Part shown: one piece after another, positions 1 through 10,131 of the stretch | Layout: every line of letters begins with the position of its first letter | Numbering within the stretch: position 1 is the first letter of the stretch | Source: Nitrospira sp. | GTDB lineage: Bacteria > Nitrospirota > Nitrospiria > Nitrospirales > Nitrospiraceae | Assembly (NCBI GenBank): GCA_030653545.1 | Contig: JAURZE010000022.1 | Coordinates: 248,001 to 312,000, forward strand | DNA length: 64,000 bases | Reading direction: 5' to 3' | Translations under genes and position numbers: made by a program | Notes under the pieces: model-generated | Seen by the model: the letters and a program-made list of their open reading frames with translations, nothing else | Databases searched by the model: none | What the model was told of the DNA's origin: nothing

Positions 1-1511
<1,511 letters not shown>

Positions 1512-1562
1512 GATTGCACCGTAGCATCGCCGGTTGAGGAGGGTCAACGTCGCGGGAAAGAA

Positions 1563-1597
1563 AAAAGGCCTACGACCATGAAGATCGTAGGCCTTTT
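1563..1597 (-). terminator. Rho-independent terminator of the small repeat protein gene
   Basis: A 13-bp inverted repeat (AAAAGGCCTACGA and its complement at 1585-1597) with a 9-nt loop is followed on the minus strand by a run of six T, C, TTT. It lies 50 bp past the stop codon of the 1650-1859 gene and before the DUF255 gene, so it probably separates the two transcripts. Confidence 0.8.
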
Positions 1598-1649
1598 GAC
1601 ATATTCAGTCGGAGGCACACATGGACGACACCTCAATGGTGTCTGTCGA

Positions 1650-1859
1650 TCAGTGACCGCCCTTCTTCTCTTCCTTCTTCTTCTCTTCGCCGAACACCAC
1701 GTGGCCGCCCTTCTTCTCTTCTTTCTTCTTCTCTTCGCCGAACACGACGACGTGGCCGCCCTTCTTCTCTTCCTTCTTCTTCTCTTCGCCGGCGAAGGAA
1801 GGCGCGCTGAACGTCACTGCGATTGCGACTGCCATGACTGCCATCAACATGCTCTTCAT
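1650..1859 (-). CDS. Small exported protein made of three charged tandem repeats
   Basis: A 69-aa protein of unknown function. Residues 1-23 form a clear Sec signal peptide ending SAPSFA, so the mature protein should be exported. The mature 46 residues are two copies of GEEKKKEEKKGGHVV(V)F and a third ending at GGH. The repeats are also near-identical at DNA level, which suggests recent duplication. The mature chain has no Cys, is rich in Lys and Glu, and carries one His per repeat, so it is probably disordered or helical and could bind metal or a charged surface (inference). A strong ribosome-binding site (GGGGG) precedes the ATG and a good terminator follows, so this looks like an independently expressed gene. 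Confidence 0.8.
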   Translation of the reverse strand: MKSMLMAVMAVAIAVTFSAPSFAGEEKKKEEKKGGHVVVFGEEKKKEEKKGGHVVFGEEKKKEEKKGGH

Positions 1860-2080
1860 AACTGTTCACCCCCTGAAAGGTTAGTAGGTTTGGAATAAAT
1901 GCCTGTCACGAGCAGGCAAATTTCGTGCACGGTATTCCAAAGATATGGAGAAAGTCAACTCCTTCGGTCAAAAAATGAGCGCGTCACCCCCGGTCCACTG
2001 CCGGCCGAATGAGCCTTGCTCTCCGAGGTCCAACAATAGATATGATAGGCTATCCAATGAGATTTCACGGAGGTGCCTCG

Positions 2081-3523
2081 ATGGCTGAAATCGGCCCCTA
2101 TTCCAACTATCGGCTCACCGTCAGACTGGAACTGGCCAATACACCCGGTATTTTCGCCCGCGTGGCCGCCTTGCTGGCCGATGAAGGGGCCAATCTCGGC
2201 GCCGTCGATATCGTCTCGGCGACCAAAACCCAGATGGTCCGAGATGTCACCTTCGATGTCCACAATGAAGCCCATGGCGAAAAGGTGTTGGCCCGGCTGA
2301 GCGCCCTGCCTGATGTGACCGTGCTGTCGGCCTCCGACCGGATATTTCTCCTCCACCTCGGCGGCAAGATTCGCGTCGAAGGGAAAATCCCGATCAACAC
2401 CAGAAACGTCCTCTCGATGGTCTACACCCCGGGGGTCGGGCGAGTCTCCCAGGCCATTGCACGGGATAAATCCAAGGTCTATGCGTTCACGAGCAAAAGT
2501 AATAGCGTCGCGGTCGTGACGGATGGGTCTGCCGTGTTGGGACTCGGGAACCTCGGCCCCGAAGCGGCCTTGCCTGTGATGGAAGGCAAAGTGATGCTGT
2601 TCAAGGAACTGGCCGGGATCGACGCCTGGCCGCTGTGCCTGAATACGCAGGATCCGGACGAGATCGTCCGCATTGTCCAAGGCATTGCGCCGGGATTCGG
2701 CGCGATCAATCTGGAAGACATCGGTGCGCCCCGCTGCTTTGACATCGAGCGCCGTTTGAAGGCAGCGCTCGATATTCCGGTGATGCACGACGATCAGCAT
2801 GGCACGGCGGTCGTGATTCTCGCCGCCCTGACCAACGCGCTGCTCGTCACAGGAAAACGGATCGAAGAGATCCGCGTCGTCGTCAACGGCCTGGGCGCCG
2901 CCGGCACGGCCTGCTGCCGGATGTTATTGGCGGCCGGCGTCTCGCATCTGCTGGGGTGCGACAAAGAAGGCATTATCCTGTCCGGCAACCCGGAAGAACT
3001 CCGTGCCTGTCGGACCGACCTGGCGACCTGCCTGACCCGTGAAGCACCGACGGGAACGCTGCGCGATGCGCTGAAAGGCGCCGACGTCTTTATCGGGCTC
3101 TCGGTCGGCAATATTCTGACCGCCGAAGACCTTGAGCTGATGGCTGCTGATCGTATCGTCTTTGCCATGGCGAACCCGGATCCGGAAGTATCGCCGGAAC
3201 TCGCCGCCTCCCATTGCCGGATCTTTGCCACGGGGCGATCCGATTTCCCCAATCAGATCAATAACGCGCTGGCCTTCCCCGGCCTCTTCCGCGGGGCACT
3301 CGACGTTCAAGCCAGCCAGATCAATGAGGCCATGAAACTGGCCGCCGCCAAGGCGATTGCCGACGTGATTCCAAAAAGCGCGCTCAGCGAGGACTACATC
3401 ATTCCCAGCCTCTTCGATAAAACCGTCGTCCCCCAGGTCGCCCGGGCTGTGGCAGCCGCCGCACGCGACAGCGGCGTGGCGCGCAGACGAGCCCAGGGAA
3501 CGACTGACTCCTTCACCAAATAG
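2081..3523 (+). CDS. NAD(P)-dependent malic enzyme with N-terminal ACT domain
   Basis: Oxidative decarboxylation of malate to pyruvate, or the reverse as a pyruvate-carboxylating anaplerotic step. The 480-aa protein has an ACT-like regulatory domain (about residues 10-80) and then the malic enzyme fold. The catalytic Tyr115 lies in MVYTPGVG and Lys170 in VMEGK. Metal ligands are Glu212-Asp213 in NLEDIG and Asp238 in DDQHGTA. The dinucleotide-binding GLGAAG is at 270-275. I chose the ATG at 2081 because it has a GGAGG-type site 7 nt upstream; a longer frame from 2009 would add 24 residues with no family match. The ACT domain suggests allosteric control by an amino acid or similar ligand. NAD or NADP preference cannot be read from the sequence. 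Confidence 0.93.
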   Translation: MAEIGPYSNYRLTVRLELANTPGIFARVAALLADEGANLGAVDIVSATKTQMVRDVTFDVHNEAHGEKVLARLSALPDVTVLSASDRIFLLHLGGKIRVEGKIPINTRNVLSMVYTPGVGRVSQAIARDKSKVYAFTSKSNSVAVVTDGSAVLGLGNLGPEAALPVMEGKVMLFKELAGIDAWPLCLNTQDPDEIVRIVQGIAPGFGAINLEDIGAPRCFDIERRLKAALDIPVMHDDQHGTAVVILAALTNALLVTGKRIEEIRVVVNGLGAAGTACCRMLLAAGVSHLLGCDKEGIILSGNPEELRACRTDLATCLTREAPTGTLRDALKGADVFIGLSVGNILTAEDLELMAADRIVFAMANPDPEVSPELAASHCRIFATGRSDFPNQINNALAFPGLFRGALDVQASQINEAMKLAAAKAIADVIPKSALSEDYIIPSLFDKTVVPQVARAVAAAARDSGVARRRAQGTTDSFTK

Positions 3524-3640
3524 GCCGTACTCTCGCTTCTCCTCTTCAGCGCACAGAGACACGGTCGCGAACCGGAAGGACCCTCTACTGGCCGGGAATC
3601 ACACTGTGCTACAATGCCGCGGCCGGTAGACCGGCGGACC

Positions 3641-4270
3641 ATGCCCTTTACACAAAGCAAATTCATCAAGTTTCAGCAGGGGATGCGCCAGCGGATCGAT
3701 TCGCTGCGTCTCAAGACCGAAACCAGCCTCGAACTCGCCGTCGATACGATGATGGAATCGCGCGTCGATAGTTTCTTCCGGGTCGAACAAGGGCTGGAAG
3801 AAGTCATCAGATCGTTGATTGAAATCGACGATGAGCTCGGCGTCGTCCGCGATCTCTCCGGCGCCATGCGCCTTGAATCTCGTCTCGAATTTGTCGAAGA
3901 CCGCTGGGATGAGTTCGACAGTGAGATTCGAGAACGGCCGCGGCGGCGGCGCAAGAAGGTCAGCCTCGCCGACATGCTGAAAGCGGCCAGCGGGAGCGGG
4001 GATCTTTCCCAAGGCGGCACCGGCGTCAACAACGCAATGGACGCCTATGCAATCATGGGCGTCGAGTTCGGCAGTTCCCTCGCGGATGTCACCGCCGCAT
4101 TCAGACAGAAAGCGAAGCAGCTCCATCCCGATTCGAACCACGGCGATCGAAGTTCCGAGCCGGCATTACGCCGAATGCTGGAGGCCTATCAGTTCCTGAA
4201 GGAATATCTGAGCTTGAGCAACGTCGAACCGATGCCCCAAGCCGATCACCCCTATCGTCCGACCGAGTAG
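3641..4270 (+). CDS. J-domain protein with C-terminal J domain
   Basis: A probable DnaK/Hsp70 co-chaperone of unknown client. The 209-aa protein is helical and charged in its N-terminal two thirds (a basic RPRRRRKK stretch near residue 102). It ends in a J domain of about 55 residues, starting at DAYAIMGVEFGSS, with the essential HPD motif in KQLHPDSNHGD. J domains are more often N-terminal, so this architecture is unusual. The start at 3641 is preferred over 3614 because a -10-like TACAAT (3610-3615, with an upstream TG) would place transcription initiation between the two. It is 14 bp upstream of rnd and probably cotranscribed with it. Confidence 0.8.
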   Translation: MPFTQSKFIKFQQGMRQRIDSLRLKTETSLELAVDTMMESRVDSFFRVEQGLEEVIRSLIEIDDELGVVRDLSGAMRLESRLEFVEDRWDEFDSEIRERPRRRRKKVSLADMLKAASGSGDLSQGGTGVNNAMDAYAIMGVEFGSSLADVTAAFRQKAKQLHPDSNHGDRSSEPALRRMLEAYQFLKEYLSLSNVEPMPQADHPYRPTE

Positions 4271-4284
4271 GAGAGAACATCTAC

Positions 4285-5463
4285 GTGGACTCACAACAAT
4301 ATATTACGACCGCAGACGGGCTTGAACGTTTGTGCGATCACCTGGCCACCGCCTCGCGCCTGGCCCTCGACACGGAATTTGTGGGAGAGGAAAGTTTTGT
4401 CCCGCGCCTTGAACTGATTCAGGTGGCCACCGAAAGCCAATCCGCCATCATCGACTTTCCGGCGATCCAGCAATCTTCGGCACTTCAACCGTTCTGGGAC
4501 ATCGTTCGCAATCCGGACGTGGAGAAAATCGTCCATGCCGGCCGGCAGGACCTCGATCTCTTTGCCACCCACGCAGGCACGATTCCCAAGCCGTTTTTCG
4601 ACACTCAAATCGCCGCCGCCATGGTGGGGTACGGCGCGCAAGTCGCCTATGCCAACCTGGTCTTGCGCGTCCACGGGAGAAAGCTCGCGAAGGCCCACAC
4701 CTTCACCAATTGGAGTGCGCGGCCGCTGTCGCCCGATCAACTGGCCTATGCCCTGGAGGATGTGGAATTCCTGCTGGCCATTCACGACCATCTGCGCACG
4801 CGCCTCGACAAACTCGGGCGAAGCGAATGGGCGAACGAAGAATTTTCCAGACTGGAAACGGTCGTCGGCGATACACGCCGCGAGCCGCAAGAGCGTTACC
4901 AGCGTATCCGCGGTTGGGATAGCTTGAAACCGAAGTCTGCCGCCGTCTTGCGAGAACTGGCCGCCTGGCGCGAGAGCGAAGCCAAACGCCGCAATGTGCC
5001 CCGCGGCCGCGTCATGCGAGACGAAGTCCTCCTGCAGCTCGCCCGTCATCCGCCACGATCGGTCGATGAATTGCGTGCCGTACGCGGGCTCCATGGGTCG
5101 GAAGCAGACCGGCACGGCGAGACGATCCTGAAAACGATTCACGCTGCCAACGCGCTTCCCGCTTCCGCCTGGCCGGAGGTCCCCAAGGACCGCAAGCCTG
5201 AACCGGAATCGACCGGATTGGTGGAGTTACTTCAAGCCGTGATGAAGGCCCAATCCGCCGATCAGGAAATCGCCCCCACCTTGCTCGCGACGACTGCCGA
5301 TATCCAGACGCTGGTCGACGCGCGGGCTCAGGGCACCACGCCTGATCTTCCTCTGTTGCGAGGCTGGCGGAGAACCCTGCTGGGAAATCTGTTGCTCCAA
5401 GTGTTGAACGGGGAGGTCGCCGTAAAAATCGACTCGACCTCGGGAAGGCTCACCTGGTCTTAG
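4285..5463 (+). CDS. rnd: Ribonuclease D
   Basis: A 3'-to-5' exoribonuclease that trims tRNA and other stable RNA precursors. The DEDD exonuclease residues are visible: Asp29 and Glu31 in LDTEF, Asp89 in GRQDLDLF, and Tyr155 with Asp159 in YALEDVEF. An HRDC RNA/DNA-binding domain follows around residues 205-285. The length of 392 aa is normal. Translation starts at a GTG 14 bp after the J-domain gene, behind GGAGAG in the intergenic gap. The two genes probably form one transcript. Confidence 0.93.
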   Translation: MDSQQYITTADGLERLCDHLATASRLALDTEFVGEESFVPRLELIQVATESQSAIIDFPAIQQSSALQPFWDIVRNPDVEKIVHAGRQDLDLFATHAGTIPKPFFDTQIAAAMVGYGAQVAYANLVLRVHGRKLAKAHTFTNWSARPLSPDQLAYALEDVEFLLAIHDHLRTRLDKLGRSEWANEEFSRLETVVGDTRREPQERYQRIRGWDSLKPKSAAVLRELAAWRESEAKRRNVPRGRVMRDEVLLQLARHPPRSVDELRAVRGLHGSEADRHGETILKTIHAANALPASAWPEVPKDRKPEPESTGLVELLQAVMKAQSADQEIAPTLLATTADIQTLVDARAQGTTPDLPLLRGWRRTLLGNLLLQVLNGEVAVKIDSTSGRLTWS

Positions 5464-5675
5464 GCTGAACGCCTCAGACCTGCCGCGGCGTCCAATTCAG
5501 AACAGCCTGATGGCTGTCCCCAGCTGAGAAAGAGGATGACGGCGTCCCGCCAATTCTTGTACTCCTAAAACCTCAGAAGTACGGACGTTTTTCAGGGTAC
5601 CTCACCCATACATCGGCCTCCGCTGGTACGATTCTCGCTCACTCCTGTTCGGGTTCATGCTGTGAGAACACCCGA

Positions 5676-6992
5676 ATGGCCACCTCAACGTTCAAACGGT
5701 CCTGGCAATGGCTCGCTCCCGGAGGACTCGTTCTGCTCTTAGCCATCGGCTTTCTTCGGCCGCACGGCCTCCCGGCATGGGCCCAGGGACCGATCTCTGC
5801 ATTTCCCGTCATCGTGCTGGGATTCGGCATCGTCTTCGGCTGGTATCTCTCCAGCAGCCGCCTGATCCTGTCCCTCTTGGTCCTCGTCTGCCTCGACCGT
5901 GGAATCTTCTGGTTTCCGCCAACCGATGCGAGCCCCGGAGCGCCGGGCCCGGTCCTATTTGCCGTCGCCACATTCCTGACACCGGTGAACTTGCTCGCGC
6001 TCTCGCTGGTTAAAGAAGGCAGTGTCTCGAGCTGGAGAGGACTCGTGAGCCTGCGCCTCATTTTGTGTCAGCCCCTGCTTGTCTTGTGGCTCTGTCTGTC
6101 CGGGGAAACGAATCTAACCGGCCTGCTGACCACTCCGTTCCAACTTCCGCTCCTACCTCTCTCGACCTCCGAATGGACACCGCTGTCACAACCGGCGATG
6201 CTGGCATTCGCCAGTGCCCTGTTGTTATTGACCGTCAAGTTCCTGCTCTATCACGACCCGCTCGACGGCGGAGCGGGCTGGGCGATCTTGACGACATTGC
6301 TCGCCGCTCACGGCATCCAGTATGGGTGGAACCCTACAAATTTCTTCGCTGCCGCCGGCCTGACGCTCTTCCTCTCCCTCGTGCATGCGTCCCACCAACG
6401 GACCTATCGCGATGACCTGACCGGCGCCCTTGGCCGCCTGGCCTACGACGAAGCTGCAGCGAGACTGGGAGGGAAATACGTGGTGGCCATCGTCGGGGTG
6501 GATCAACTCACACAGTATCGGAACCAGTACGGGAAAACCGTCTCGGAACAAGTGCTGCGCCTGGTGGCCCCGAAGATCATGGCAGCGGCAGGGAGTGGAA
6601 AAGTTTTTCGGCTTACCGGCGACGAATTTACCGTGGTGTTCTATTCCAGGACGGCGATGGACACCCTCGCCGCGCTTGAACAGATTCGCAAAGCCGTTGC
6701 ACAGACGACGCTGCGGCTTCACAAACAGACGCGCGTCTGGGAAGGCAGCCGCTCGTCCAGATCCGGATCGGCGGACATCGAGCTTCCCGTCACGCTCAGT
6801 ATTGGCGTCGCAGAACCGACAGCCCCGCACCTCTCACACACCGTGGTGACAAAAGCCGCCTATCGCGCGCTCTACGAGGCGAAAGGGGAGGGGGGCAACA
6901 TGCTCAGACGCGGGACCATTCAGATGACTTCGGCTCACACCGCTCCAAGCCAGACCGGCCGCATCGTCGCCTATAGTGAATTCGAGCCTTGA
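5676..6992 (+). CDS. Membrane-anchored GGDEF-domain protein (putative diguanylate cyclase)
   Basis: The 438-aa protein has several hydrophobic helices in residues 10-240, forming a membrane sensor region, and then a GGDEF domain from about residue 245 (YRDDLTGALGR). The signature reads TGDEF at 314-318, with Thr in place of the first Gly, so cyclic-di-GMP synthesis is plausible but not assured. No EAL or receiver domain is present. An insertion rich in Ser and Arg (SRSSRSGSADIE) lies between the signature and the end of the domain. It ends 3 bp before the convergent ArsC-like gene. The ligand sensed is unknown. Confidence 0.85.
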   Translation: MATSTFKRSWQWLAPGGLVLLLAIGFLRPHGLPAWAQGPISAFPVIVLGFGIVFGWYLSSSRLILSLLVLVCLDRGIFWFPPTDASPGAPGPVLFAVATFLTPVNLLALSLVKEGSVSSWRGLVSLRLILCQPLLVLWLCLSGETNLTGLLTTPFQLPLLPLSTSEWTPLSQPAMLAFASALLLLTVKFLLYHDPLDGGAGWAILTTLLAAHGIQYGWNPTNFFAAAGLTLFLSLVHASHQRTYRDDLTGALGRLAYDEAAARLGGKYVVAIVGVDQLTQYRNQYGKTVSEQVLRLVAPKIMAAAGSGKVFRLTGDEFTVVFYSRTAMDTLAALEQIRKAVAQTTLRLHKQTRVWEGSRSSRSGSADIELPVTLSIGVAEPTAPHLSHTVVTKAAYRALYEAKGEGGNMLRRGTIQMTSAHTAPSQTGRIVAYSEFEP

Positions 6993-6995
6993 CCC

Positions 6996-7346
6996 TCACA
7001 GGAGGGTTTTCACCGTCTCCGCCGGTCTGGCCAGAACCGCCCGGTCATCTTTGACCACAAGAGGACGCTGGATCAGGTCCGGATGCTTGACCATCAAATC
7101 CAGCAACGTGTCATCAGACAACTGCTTCTTAGCCAGGCCCAGTTCCTTGTAGATATCCTCTTTCGTCCTGAGCACGTCTTTCGGAGAAAGCCCGGCCTGT
7201 TTCAAAATCTTCTTCAACTGAGCTTTCGTAAACGTCTGCTCATAGTAATTCACCGCCGTGAACGGCGTCCCGCTGTCCTTCAACAGCTGGACTGCTTGTC
7301 GGCACGTGGTACATGTCGGCTTATGATAAATCGTGATGTCGGCCAT
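6996..7346 (-). CDS. ArsC/Spx-family thioredoxin-fold protein
   Basis: The 116-aa protein belongs to the ArsC/Spx/YffB family. Residues 1-16 give the strand plus the CxxC motif CTTC (TCTTCRQ), and RPLVV near residue 94 is the conserved Arg-Pro segment of the family. Classical arsenate reductases use a single N-terminal Cys and a trio of Arg residues; the CxxC form is closer to Spx or YffB. Because no ars genes are nearby, a general thiol-redox role is as likely as arsenate reduction. The stop codons of this gene and the upstream GGDEF gene are 3 bp apart, with a small inverted repeat (ACCCTC/GAGGGT at 6992-7007) across the junction that may help terminate both. Confidence 0.82.
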   Translation of the reverse strand: MADITIYHKPTCTTCRQAVQLLKDSGTPFTAVNYYEQTFTKAQLKKILKQAGLSPKDVLRTKEDIYKELGLAKKQLSDDTLLDLMVKHPDLIQRPLVVKDDRAVLARPAETVKTLL

Positions 7347-7441
7347 TTTCGCTCCTCATGAAGAAACCTGCCTTGACGCCATTTTTTCTGCTATGGTAGA
7401 CCATTCCGAGTTGTTACACGTTCACTGCACCACACCATACT

Positions 7442-7810
7442 ATGCCACTCGTCGGAACAAGTTCTTCTGGTCAATTCTCCTGCACCGCGAGCACTGTGCA
7501 CACACTTCGTGAGCTCCGCACCAAGCGCAAGGGTCAGCCGGTTTTCGTCTTAGGCCACCTGCTGGACAGAAAAGGCCAGGAAGCCACCTTCGAGGTCTTC
7601 AATGACCGGATCGCTCTGGTCAAATTCCCGGATGGCGCCGTCATCGGCTACGATCCGCTGGAACTTCTCCTGCCGACGGAAATCGATGACAAGGGTGTGG
7701 CCTACTTTGAAATTCGCCCCTGTGTCCAATGCGGCATTCTCTTTCCGCTGACGATTACCGAGCGAGACGCTGAAACCGAACCCACCGAGTGCCTGGGCTG
7801 CCGGACCTAA
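7442..7810 (+). CDS. Hypothetical protein with C-terminal zinc-ribbon-like cysteines
   Basis: The 122-aa protein is not recognised. Residues 25-90 look like a small beta-rich domain (repeated hydrophobic strands such as QPVFVLGHLL and DRIALVKFPDG). The C-terminus carries CVQC and, about 20 residues later, CLGC, a spacing that fits a zinc ribbon. No signal peptide or membrane segment is visible, so it is probably cytoplasmic. It stands alone between the ArsC-like gene and a dispersed repeat. The start is tentative because no clear ribosome-binding site precedes the ATG. Confidence 0.65.
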   Translation: MPLVGTSSSGQFSCTASTVHTLRELRTKRKGQPVFVLGHLLDRKGQEATFEVFNDRIALVKFPDGAVIGYDPLELLLPTEIDDKGVAYFEIRPCVQCGILFPLTITERDAETEPTECLGCRT

Positions 7811-7832
7811 ACCAGACTAACAGTTGCCCCCG

Positions 7833-8070
7833 CAGGCTGTTCAGAAAGGCCGCTCTTCTCACCCACCCAACCCCAGCGCGCCAAGACGCGCTATTCCGCA
7901 AGCAAGGCCGCAGCAAGCGATAAGGCGAGGAGGTACATACCAAGCTTCGCTTGACCCGCTCGCTTCGATCACATGCGAGCGGATAGGCCCTTCGCCTCAA
8001 GTCGACTCTTGTATACGTTGAGCCTTTGAGTGAAGCGAGAACGCCGCTGGTGGACTTTATCAACAACCTG
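7833..8070. repeat. Dispersed inverted-end repeat, copy A
   Basis: Its ends are short inverted repeats (CAGGCTGTTC and GAACAACCTG-like, CAACAACCTG at the right end). The interior shares two blocks with copy B at 53963-54080: GCAAGGCCGCAGC at the left, and a block of about 45 bp starting near ACGTTGAGCCT and running through AGTGAAGCGAGAACGCCGCTGG at the right. Extra sequence makes this copy about twice as long. The right end abuts the stop codon of the minus-strand gene at 8071. It occupies almost the whole gap between two convergent genes and could serve as a transcript end. Confidence 0.75.
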
Positions 8071-8460
8071 CTAATCGACCAATGGCGCGATCTCTAACGC
8101 CTTTTTGAGCAAACAGTCGCCGGCAAACCCCTGCAGGACCATCGGCAACATACTCCCGTCGACCACCCGAACCGAGGTCACTCGAAAGCCTTCGCCGGAC
8201 CGCTGACCTTCAAGTCGCATCGCATGACAGATTTCAAGCTTCTTCCAAATCAGATTGCCGACGATGGCTTCTGAGGCCAGCAGTTTGGTGTCGGTGACGG
8301 TCCCATCGATCGCAATCTTTGCCGAGATTCTCGACTTGTCTCTGGGCGCTTCGCTCACCACCGCATAGGCCAGCTGATCCTCCTGAGCCTGCACGCTCCC
8401 GACGCCCGTCACGATCACTCCCATGAGCACCACCGCCGCGATGACCACAGTCTGTGTCAT
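8071..8460 (-). CDS. Exported hypothetical protein
   Basis: The 129-aa protein is not recognised. Residues 1-25 form a signal peptide ending SVQAQ. The mature part is a small domain with two Cys residues (CHAMRLE and GDCLLKK) that could form a disulphide in the periplasm. It lies 10 bp downstream of the small membrane protein 8471-8719 on the same strand, so the two are likely one operon encoding envelope proteins. Its stop codon touches the right end of repeat copy A. Confidence 0.7.
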   Translation of the reverse strand: MTQTVVIAAVVLMGVIVTGVGSVQAQEDQLAYAVVSEAPRDKSRISAKIAIDGTVTDTKLLASEAIVGNLIWKKLEICHAMRLEGQRSGEGFRVTSVRVVDGSMLPMVLQGFAGDCLLKKALEIAPLVD

Positions 8461-8470
8461 GCAAGGCCTC

Positions 8471-8719
8471 CTATTCCGACCGGTTGGGCGATAGATCCGC
8501 CCCTTTCCCCGGACGGGGATCGATAGGATGCAGAATGCTGGCGCCGATCACCTCATTTTCTTGACGGGGATCGCCATGATTCAGAGTACTGGTGCCGATC
8601 ACCTTCTGCGGAACCAACGGCGATGGGGGAGCCACAACCGCACGATCCCGCATGCGCCAAAACACAATCGCCGCAGGCACCAGGACCAACAAACCTAAAA
8701 TCAACATCACGCGAAACAC
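8471..8719 (-). CDS. Small single-pass membrane protein with an internal duplication
   Basis: The 82-aa protein is of unknown function. A transmembrane helix spans roughly residues 4-22, followed by a Pro-rich linker. Its C-terminal half holds two copies of a 13-15 residue unit: VIGTSTLNHGDPR and VIGASILHPIDPR, separated by QENE. The unit is also repeated in the DNA, at about 8510-8600. The tail should face the periplasm. It precedes and is probably cotranscribed with the exported protein 8071-8460. Confidence 0.65.
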   Translation of the reverse strand: MFRVMLILGLLVLVPAAIVFWRMRDRAVVAPPSPLVPQKVIGTSTLNHGDPRQENEVIGASILHPIDPRPGKGADLSPNRSE

Positions 8720-8867
8720 AAACGCACCTCATTCCTCCTGCGCAACACACAGCTCAACGACAGTATGCCAATCGGCATTTCCCAATTCAAGAATGGCCAC
8801 CCTCGGATAGTCCGGTCATGATACGATAATTTGAGGTGAGGGATCGGATTCAACAGGGAGATCGACT

Positions 8868-10001
8868 ATGCCGCACGATTTCATGCCCGGCCTGGACGGC
8901 GTACCGGCTGCGACCTCTTCCGTCAGCGACGTAGACGGCCACCGCGGAATACTCGAATACCGCGGCATCAGAGTCGAAACACTCTGTTCCCAGTCATCTT
9001 TCCTCGAAACTTCGTATCTGCTTCTCTTCGGCCGCCTGCCGACGCAAACAGAACTCGCTCGCTGGACCAGCGACATCACCCATCACCGCCGCATCAAGTT
9101 TCGTATCAACGACCTCTTGAAGTGCCTGCCTGAAACCGGACATCCGATGGATGCGCTGCAAGCCGCGGTCGCCGCGCTCGGCATGTTCTATCCGGGCCGG
9201 CAGGTCAAAGACGCGGAAAACAACTATTGGTCGGCAGTACGGCTCATCGCCAAACTTCCGACGATCGTTGCAGCCTGGGCCAGACTCCGGCACGGCAACG
9301 ACCCGATCCCCCCACAAGACGAACTCGAGTTCTCTGAGAACTTTCTGTACATGCTGACGGACCGCGCGCCGCATCCGCTCTGGAAAGACATCTTTGATGA
9401 CTGTCTCATCCTCCACGCCGAACATACGATGAACGCGTCGACCTTTACAGGGCTCGTCACGGCTTCGACGCTCGCCGATCCTTATACCGTCGTTGCCTCC
9501 TCGATCGGCGCCTTGAAGGGCCCGCTCCATGGCGGAGCGAACGAAGAAGTGATCCACATGCTCCGCGAGATCGGCAGCCCCGAAGGCGCGCAGGTCTACG
9601 TGAAGCAGAAGCTGGCCGGCAAGCAAAAGCTCATGGGATTCGGCCATCGTGTCTACAAAGTAAAAGATCCTCGCGCCACGATTCTTCAAGGACTCTGCGA
9701 ACGGCTCTTTAGAGAAGGCGGGCCGTCGCCCCTCTATGCCGTGGCACAGGAGGTCGAACGAACGGCGGGAGAGGTCCTGCAGGGGAAAGGCATTTACCCC
9801 AATGTCGATTTCTATTCCGGCATCCTCTACGACCAGATGAGCATCGACACGGATCTGTTCACGCCGCTCTTTGCCATGGCCCGCGTGTCAGGGTGGCTGG
9901 CCCACTGGCTGGAACAGCTGCGGGAGAACAAGCTCTTCCGCCCGGACCAGATTTACTCGGGGGAACACAATCGCCCCTATACCCCCTTGACCCAACGCTA
10001 A
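8868..10001 (+). CDS. gltA: Citrate synthase
   Basis: It condenses oxaloacetate and acetyl-CoA to citrate. The 377-aa protein is the short bacterial/archaeal type II form. Catalytic residues align as His221 in GPLHGGA, His260 in GFGHRVYK and Asp314 in NVDFYSG; the HAEHTMNAS segment is at 183-191. A GGGAG site lies 9 nt before the ATG. Together with fumarase and malic enzyme in the same window it serves the oxidative or reductive TCA cycle. A 2-methylcitrate synthase activity cannot be excluded, but no prp genes are present nearby. Confidence 0.95.
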   Translation: MPHDFMPGLDGVPAATSSVSDVDGHRGILEYRGIRVETLCSQSSFLETSYLLLFGRLPTQTELARWTSDITHHRRIKFRINDLLKCLPETGHPMDALQAAVAALGMFYPGRQVKDAENNYWSAVRLIAKLPTIVAAWARLRHGNDPIPPQDELEFSENFLYMLTDRAPHPLWKDIFDDCLILHAEHTMNASTFTGLVTASTLADPYTVVASSIGALKGPLHGGANEEVIHMLREIGSPEGAQVYVKQKLAGKQKLMGFGHRVYKVKDPRATILQGLCERLFREGGPSPLYAVAQEVERTAGEVLQGKGIYPNVDFYSGILYDQMSIDTDLFTPLFAMARVSGWLAHWLEQLRENKLFRPDQIYSGEHNRPYTPLTQR

Positions 10002-10131
10002 TCGAGCCTCTTCGCGCGTCCCCCCTTGACTCCCTGCGCATCGCGATTATCTGTGTAGTTGTAAGCAGAACAGACGCGGCGCCGGCGTCAGGCACGACGA
10101 ACACAACACATAATCCGTATGGAGGTATGCC

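Noticed and set aside
1650-1800. Regularly spaced repeats that could suggest a CRISPR array
   Set aside because: The repeats are in frame, encode a repeated peptide and have no unique spacers.
3614-3640. ATG at 3614 as start of the J-domain gene
   Set aside because: It overlaps the likely -10 element TACAAT and gives a short Arg/Pro leader without family support.
6992-7010. A strong bidirectional terminator between the GGDEF and ArsC-like genes
   Set aside because: The stem is only 6 bp and overlaps the stop codon; too weak to list as a feature.
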